64,000 bases of DNA from Lentibacter algarum (GTDB lineage Bacteria; Pseudomonadota; Alphaproteobacteria; Rhodobacterales; Rhodobacteraceae), in the NCBI RefSeq assembly GCF_018860975.1, contig NZ_JAHKQI010000008.1, positions 435,746 through 499,745 of the forward strand. The letters run 5' to 3'. Under the pieces are notes generated by a model. That model was not told the origin of the DNA. It searched no databases and worked only from the letters and a program-made list of their open reading frames with translations. Of this stretch, positions 59,705 to 64,000 are shown piece by piece; position 1 is the stretch's first letter, and each line of letters starts with the position of its first letter. A program made the translations under genes and the position numbers.

Positions 59705-60178
59705 ATGGCAGGTTCCGTTAACAAAGTTATCCTCATTGGCAACTTGGGTGCAGACCCTGAAGTGCGCACATTCCAGAACGGTGGCAAGGTGTGTAACCTT
59801 CGCATAGCAACCTCTGACACATGGAAAGATAAGAACACTGGCGAGCGCCGTGAGCGCACCGAGTGGCACACCGTTGCTGTCTTTTCAGAAGGCCTTGTGA
59901 ATATTGCGGAACGTTTCCTGCGCAAAGGCTCGAAGGTCTACATCGAAGGCAAGCTGCAAACCCGCAAGTGGCAAGACCAGTCTGGCAATGACCGCTACTC
60001 AACCGAAGTTGTACTGCAAGGCTTTGACGGCACGCTGACGATGCTAGACGGGCGCAGTGAAGGCGGCGGAAACCGTGGCGACCAAGGCGGCTATGGTGGC
60101 GGCAACCAAAACAACAACAACCAGAACTCGCAGCCTGCCCCGCAGAACACCGATTTTGACGACGAAATCCCTTTCTAA
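59705..60178 (+). CDS. ssb: Single-stranded DNA-binding protein
   Basis: A 157-residue SSB. The OB fold covers residues 1-110 ([57 protein letters not shown]). A Gly/Asn/Gln-rich linker ([15 protein letters not shown]) leads to the partner-binding tip [15 protein letters not shown] lies before the ATG. No uvrA is adjacent, and no exact SOS box is seen in its upstream region. Confidence 0.98.
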   Translation: MAGSVNKVILIGNLGADPEVRTFQNGGKVCNLRIATSDTWKDKNTGERRERTEWHTVAVFSEGLVNIAERFLRKGSKVYIEGKLQTRKWQDQSGNDRYSTEVVLQGFDGTLTMLDGRSEGGGNRGDQGGYGGGNQNNNNQNSQPAPQNTDFDDEIPF

Positions 60179-60294
60179 AGTGTTTCTAGATTAAGTTGAG
60201 GCACAAGTTGCTTTCGCAAGCGCGCACAGCATCAATAGTTTGCACGCGCTTCGCTTTCTCGCCCTGCCTCAACAATAAGTCGAAGCGCTTTAGG

Positions 60295-61464
60295 CTAAAT
60301 GTTCAAATCAACCGACGTACCAAACAGCTGTTTTGCAGTTTGCACGGCATATCGGTCTGTCATCCCGCTCAGGTAGTCTGAAACCACTCCAGCTATGGCG
60401 GAGGTGTCGTGGTTGCTTTTTCGAACGGCCTCTTGCCACTCGGTTGGCAAGCGGGTCGGTTCATCCATATAGGCGTTAAACAGTTGCTCAACAATTAACG
60501 TCGCGCGCTCTCGCATCTCAACCACGCTGGGCGCGCGATACATGTGCTCAAACAAGAACCGCCGGATAACTTGCAAATCAGACCATAACCCGGGAGAAAA
60601 CCGCACCAGCGGGCAGCCGGCATGACGCACGTCGGCAGCGCTCTTGGGTGCTCGTTCTTTGATCAAGGACTGGCTGGTGTTGATGACATCCTCAACCAGC
60701 ACACCAAAAAAGCGGCGCAGGGCTTCATGTTGGCGACGGTAGGCAGAGAGCGCCGGATAGGTCTTGTCAACTTCGGCAAAGCATCCCTTCAAAAGAGGAA
60801 GTTGCGTGATATCCTCAACGCCGAACAAACCGGCGCGCAACCCATCATGGATGTCGTGATTGTTGTATGCGATGTCGTCTGACAAAGCAGCAACCTGTGC
60901 TTCAGCACTGGCATGTGTGCTCAATTCAAGATCATGCTGGGCGTTGTACTCAAGCAAGGCACGGGGGATGTCACCCACGACCGGACCGTTGTGTTTGGCA
61001 ATGCCTTCAAGGCATTCCCATGTCAGGTTAAGCCCGTCCCACTCGGCGTAGTGTTTCTCTAGCGATGTAACAATCTTGATCGCCTGCGCGTTGTGGTCAA
61101 AGCCGCCGTAGGGCTTCATCAAGGCATCAAGCGCATCTTCCCCCGTGTGCCCGAAAGGCGTATGCCCCAAGTCGTGCGCGAGGGCGACTGCCTCTGTCAG
61201 TTCGGGGTTTAGCCCTAAAGCACCACAGATCGTGCGAGCAACTTGCGCAACTTCTATAGAATGCGTCAGGCGCGTGCGGTAGTAGTCTCCCTCGTGCTCG
61301 ATAAACACCTGTGTTTTGTGTTTGAGTCTGCGAAAGGCGCTGGCATGGATGATACGATCACGGTCACGCTGAAAGCAGGTGCGAAAGGCGCTTTCCGCCT
61401 CGGGATAAAGACGCCCCCGACTGTCTTCGGGACGCGATGCAAATACCGCTCTGTCCAAATCCAT
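60295..61464 (-). CDS. dgt: dGTP triphosphohydrolase-like protein
   Basis: A 389-residue HD-domain dNTPase that removes triphosphate from deoxynucleotides. The HD metal site is in RLTHSIEVAQVARTI and VALAHDLGHTPFGHTGED near residues 63-110, with a later DDIAYNNHDIHDGL near residue 196. The N-terminal RDRIIHASAFRRLKHKTQVF is the family start. The ATG at 61464 has AAGGAG 8 bp upstream; a GTG two codons earlier is less likely. Divergent from the erpA-like gene. The 116 bp to ssb hold no gene. Confidence 0.93.
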   Translation of the reverse strand: MDLDRAVFASRPEDSRGRLYPEAESAFRTCFQRDRDRIIHASAFRRLKHKTQVFIEHEGDYYRTRLTHSIEVAQVARTICGALGLNPELTEAVALAHDLGHTPFGHTGEDALDALMKPYGGFDHNAQAIKIVTSLEKHYAEWDGLNLTWECLEGIAKHNGPVVGDIPRALLEYNAQHDLELSTHASAEAQVAALSDDIAYNNHDIHDGLRAGLFGVEDITQLPLLKGCFAEVDKTYPALSAYRRQHEALRRFFGVLVEDVINTSQSLIKERAPKSAADVRHAGCPLVRFSPGLWSDLQVIRRFLFEHMYRAPSVVEMRERATLIVEQLFNAYMDEPTRLPTEWQEAVRKSNHDTSAIAGVVSDYLSGMTDRYAVQTAKQLFGTSVDLNI

Positions 61465-61541
61465 CTGCACTGCTCCTTGCCGCCTGCCCTATTGCATCCT
61501 ATATATTGGCCACGGCCAGAACGTAACCCTTGGAGCCTGAT

Positions 61542-61865
61542 ATGATCCTGCCCCCCCTCGTGACAGAACGCGCATTTGAACAACTTGCAGCAATTGGCGC
61601 TGGCTCGGAAGGCAAGGCGTTGCGTGTCGCGGTTGAAGGCGGCGGGTGCTCGGGGTTTCAATACGAGATCAAGCTCGATGCCCCGTCAGCTGACGATCTG
61701 GTGCTTGAAGGCAAAGGTGAGAAAGTGGTCATCGACGAGGTTAGCCAGCCGTTTCTAGCTGGTGCCAAGATCGACTACACGGAAGAGCTGATCGGCGCGC
61801 GATTCACCATCGAGAACCCGAATGCCTCAAGCTCATGTGGCTGCGGCACGTCGTTTTCTATGTAG
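61542..61865 (+). CDS. erpA: A-type iron-sulfur carrier protein (ErpA/HesB family)
   Basis: A 107-residue carrier that hands [2Fe-2S] or [4Fe-4S] clusters to target proteins. The three ligand cysteines are in place: GGGCSGFQYE near residue 36 and the C-terminal SSCGCGTSFSM. The ATG at 61542 has GGAG upstream. The symbol erpA is a best guess among A-type carriers (IscA, SufA, ErpA). Convergent with the following gene, overlapping by 8 bp. Confidence 0.88.
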   Translation: MILPPLVTERAFEQLAAIGAGSEGKALRVAVEGGGCSGFQYEIKLDAPSADDLVLEGKGEKVVIDEVSQPFLAGAKIDYTEELIGARFTIENPNASSSCGCGTSFSM

Positions 61866-62931
61866 GTCTTCCGCTGCTCGAACGCGAGAAGCCTGCAAAA
61901 AACTCTTCGAACTCCGGCAACGCTTTTTCTGCATCCTGGATGTGCTCAAAGGCCATGGTGTCAAGCGTCGCCGCAATGTCGGAACGCAGATTTGGCCACT
62001 TTAGAACAGTGTCCACTGGCCCCGTGCTTTCGTGTCGTTCATAGAGAAACTCCGACAGGTCACGCAGAACCCCCAGCCGCCCCTGCGGGCGGAAAAAGCT
62101 CATCTCACCAGCTTCTAAATGATGTTCAAAACCCGGCTTTCCGGAGTTCATCAAAAACCAGTTACACATCAGATATTCATGGTAATCATCTTGCGTTGTG
62201 GCGGACTTGGTGACCACAAATCTGCCCGCGTGCAGAGACAACCAAGACTGCCAAACCTCAGGAACCGATTGCTCTGCATAGGCAAGCGCGATGCAAACTT
62301 CGGCCAAAAGATCTGCGTTTTCATCAATGAAAGCCAGAGTGCCTGTGAACATCAGGCTTTGGACTGCTTCGGCGGGAAGCGATAGGCTTTCTTGCCCATA
62401 AGCGCTAAGATAGAAAATGATATGGGTCAGCTCATATGCCGCCTTTTTGTTCGGCAAGCTGAAGGTTTCCTTGCGGCAGATAAACTTGTTAAGTCTTCCC
62501 AATAACTCGTTGTTATTGCATATCTTATCTGGAATACGACGCAGCAACAACCGCTGTGCTTCAGCTCGCTGCAGATCAGACAGCTCCGCCTCAACCAACC
62601 CTTGATTGTGCACCCACTCGCAGAGTTCTGCACCCCTGTTCCCAGGCATACCAATATCCTCAAGATCAAGGGTTATGGAGAGTAAGAAGCGGTAATACTG
62701 CGGGAAAAATTTGAGCTGGTTTTCGACGGTTTCATAAAAGCTATCGTATTGGGCCAGCGCCTCGGCAGACAGGCTTGCACCTGTGCTTTGATGAATGTTG
62801 AGAAACTCGGCGTTTTCTTTGAGCCAGAAGACGTCATTCTTTCCGCGCCTATGTGCGGCAAAGCTGGCCGCGAGTGCCTCGGATGAGGACACCGGTTTCG
62901 GGCGAAACTGTAGTTGAACAACATTTGTCAT
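61858..62931 (-). CDS. Uncharacterised 357-residue protein paired with a repeat protein
   Basis: A soluble, largely alpha-helical protein with no signal peptide or membrane helix. Landmarks are WLKENAEFLNIHQ near residue 36, FPQYYRFLLSITLDLEDIGMPG near residue 77 and LSDLQRAEAQRLLLRRIPDKICNN near residue 117. I believe it belongs to a DUF family restricted to Rhodobacterales but cannot name it with certainty. It shows no motif of known kinases, ATP-grasp, radical SAM or proteases. The ATG at 62931 has AAAGGAG upstream. It lies 54 bp downstream of the repeat protein gene, so the two form one operon. Confidence 0.8.
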   Translation of the reverse strand: MTNVVQLQFRPKPVSSSEALAASFAAHRRGKNDVFWLKENAEFLNIHQSTGASLSAEALAQYDSFYETVENQLKFFPQYYRFLLSITLDLEDIGMPGNRGAELCEWVHNQGLVEAELSDLQRAEAQRLLLRRIPDKICNNNELLGRLNKFICRKETFSLPNKKAAYELTHIIFYLSAYGQESLSLPAEAVQSLMFTGTLAFIDENADLLAEVCIALAYAEQSVPEVWQSWLSLHAGRFVVTKSATTQDDYHEYLMCNWFLMNSGKPGFEHHLEAGEMSFFRPQGRLGVLRDLSEFLYERHESTGPVDTVLKWPNLRSDIAATLDTMAFEHIQDAEKALPEFEEFFAGFSRSSSGRPT

Positions 62932-62985
62932 CACGGCTCCTTTCAGAGAGAGAACGGGCGGAGCAAAGCCCGCCCGTGATCTGAG

Positions 62986-63327
62986 TTACGAGCCTGAAAT
63001 AAAGGCTTCTACCGCATCGCCATCTTCTGAGGCGCTGGCGTTGGATGGTGCTGAACCAGAGATAAACAGCTCGGCTCCCGAGCCTGTTTGCATGTCCGAG
63101 CCAGAGGGGGCCGAGCCGGAAATGAACAGGTCGGTGCCGGAGCCTGTGCTCATTTCGGCATCGCTGGGAGACGATCCCGAAATGAACAGATCAGTGCCTG
63201 CACCCGCTGTCATGTCACTGTCTGAAGGGGCTGAACCGGAGATGAAAAGCTCTGTTCCCGCGCCGTCAAAAAGCGTTGTTTCGTGAGTTTCGGTGGTTTG
63301 GATTTGGGTTTTACGAAGTGCAGACAT
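62986..63327 (-). CDS. Repeat protein with five FISGS motifs
   Basis: A 113-residue protein. Residues 1-21 form a polar, Thr-rich leader without signal-peptide features. Then come three 20-residue repeats (22-41, 42-61, 62-81), one 21-residue repeat (82-102) and a final half repeat (103-113). The pattern is G-x-G-T-D/E-LFISGS-x-PS followed by a variable acidic tail; the protein ends on FISGS. There is no cysteine. TAGGAGGT before the ATG is a near-perfect ribosome binding site, so high expression is likely. The architecture recalls multi-core precursor peptides or repeat scaffolds. No known maturation enzyme is next to it, so function is open. Confidence 0.8.
   Translation of the reverse strand: MSALRKTQIQTTETHETTLFDGAGTELFISGSAPSDSDMTAGAGTDLFISGSSPSDAEMSTGSGTDLFISGSAPSGSDMQTGSGAELFISGSAPSNASASEDGDAVEAFISGS
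62989..63264. repeat. 60-bp in-frame tandem repeats
   Basis: The coding repeats of the FISGS protein are about 60 bp long at 63205-63264, 63145-63204, 63085-63144 and 63022-63084 (63 bp), with a 33-bp partial copy at 62989-63021. Protein motifs are kept while third-codon positions differ, so the copies are not recent duplications. Confidence 0.85.
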
Positions 63328-63416
63328 TGTTACCTCCTAAGTTGTCTGCCTCTTATCGTTATCTACTTGAAGTTGAATGGCAAGAATTATCACACACCTT
63401 TAGGTTGTATTGCCGG

Positions 63417-63433
63417 GTTCAAAAACTTTGAAC
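63417..63433. promoter_or_regulatory. Inverted repeat upstream of the repeat-protein gene
   Basis: GTTCAAA and TTTGAAC form perfect 7-bp arms around AAC in the AT-rich 290-bp divergent region between the repeat-protein operon and xth. Position (90 bp upstream of the repeat-protein ATG) suits an operator. The region 63328-63620 otherwise holds no gene. Confidence 0.4.
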
Positions 63434-63620
63434 TGGTCCTAACTGTTTGAAATTATGAAACTTCGAAAGATCAGAAAATCTAAAACTTTGTTAACAATAA
63501 AGGCAAATAATGAAGATAAATGCAGTGGAGCGCGCGGGCTGGGCTGGCGACAAGCTCTTCTGGAATTGTGCTGATTCTTACGCTAGAGCTTAGAGGTCTC
63601 AACAAAGGTAGGCCCGCTCA

Positions 63621-64000
63621 TGAAGATCGCGACATTTAACATTAACGGAGTTAAGGCGCGGTTCGAAACCCTTGTGCAATGGCTCCAAGACAGCGCGCCG
63701 GACGTGGCACTTTTGCAAGAGATCAAATCAGTCGATGAGGCCTTTCCGCGAGACGAAATCGAGGCGCTTGGTTATCAGGTTGAAACCCACGGGCAAAAGT
63801 CGTTCAACGGGGTTGCTATCCTTTCCAAACTGCCGCTCGAAGACGTGGTTCGGGGCCTGCCGGGCGATGACGACGACGAGCAAGCGCGCTGGATTGAGGC
63901 GACCGTTATCGGCAAGACGGCTCTGCGGATATGTGGGTTATACTTGCCCAACGGCAACCCTGCTCCGGGGCCGAAATACCTTTATAAACTTGCTTGGATG
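63621..64000 (+). CDS. xth: Exodeoxyribonuclease III, N-terminal part
   Basis: The first 126 residues of an exonuclease III/AP endonuclease, cut by the window end. The N-terminus MKIATFNINGVKARFETLVQWL and the metal-binding Glu in ALLQEIKSVDEAFP near residue 34 are clear. NGVAILSKLP and ICGLYLPNGNPAPGPKYLYKLAW continue the family pattern. It repairs abasic sites and trims 3' ends. Confidence 0.95.

Noticed and set aside
60250-60292. 8-bp inverted repeat GCGCTTCG/CGAAGCGC between ssb and dgt
   Set aside because: The loop is about 27 nt and no proper T run follows, so a terminator call is not supported.

Overview
The window is a piece of a GC-rich alphaproteobacterial chromosome, most likely from the Rhodobacteraceae (Roseobacter group). 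Pointers to this are CtrA next to SciP, the FtsH-independent LpxI route, a single-chain indolepyruvate oxidoreductase, a CcmH/CycL-type cytochrome c assembly module, and a two-gene lysis cassette of the gene-transfer-agent (GTA) type. There are no rRNA or tRNA genes, insertion sequences or CRISPR arrays. Almost everything is housekeeping, tightly packed, with many 4-bp start/stop overlaps. Function calls rest on reading motifs in the translated sequence; no database search was run.

Layout. 1-3.3 kb: truncated comEC, gltX, gltA. 3.4-5.0 kb: an RTX calcium-binding protein and an enoyl-CoA hydratase. 5.0-10.4 kb (minus strand): argC, ccmE, a GTA-type endolysin and holin, ccmF, ccmH; the lysis pair sits inside the cytochrome c maturation genes. 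10.4-19.1 kb: murI, an acyltransferase, a large indolepyruvate:ferredoxin oxidoreductase, a LysR regulator, a candidate small RNA carrying an anti-Shine-Dalgarno motif, an M24 peptidase and a PLP ammonia-lyase. 19.3-23.4 kb: purL, bolA, a small membrane protein and a monothiol glutaredoxin, facing rplM-rpsI. 23.5-30.1 kb: a thioesterase, a hydratase, a di-heme peroxidase, trmFO, a methyltransferase, gluQRS, hisI and an IscU-like protein. 30.1-37.3 kb: a 40-residue membrane peptide behind a canonical alphaproteobacterial SOS box, then recG, ligA, ctrA, sciP and mnmA.

37.3-49.6 kb (minus strand) is one long envelope-biogenesis block: pyrH, frr, uppS, cdsA, dxr, rseP, a 43-residue membrane peptide, bamA, ompH/skp, fabZ, lpxA, lpxI, lpxB. 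It links isoprenoid and phospholipid precursors, lipid A and outer-membrane protein assembly. 49.9-52.8 kb: an AraC regulator with an alpha/beta hydrolase, then miaA. 53-58.3 kb: a peptide-type ABC transporter operon with no substrate-binding protein, but with two small ORFs, each with a good ribosome binding site and each overlapping the next gene as TAATG. 58.3-64 kb: a VOC-fold protein, a lytic transglycosylase, ssb, dgt, an A-type iron-sulfur carrier, a two-gene unit encoding a 20-residue-repeat protein plus an unknown 357-residue protein, and truncated xth.

The strongest candidates for something undescribed are: (i) the SOS-box-controlled 40-residue membrane peptide downstream of recG, reminiscent of Caulobacter SidA; (ii) the repeat protein with five FISGS motifs and its unknown partner; (iii) the CCUCCC small RNA; (iv) the translationally coupled small ORFs of the ABC operon, one with an MHCG-MHCG-MHA repeat.
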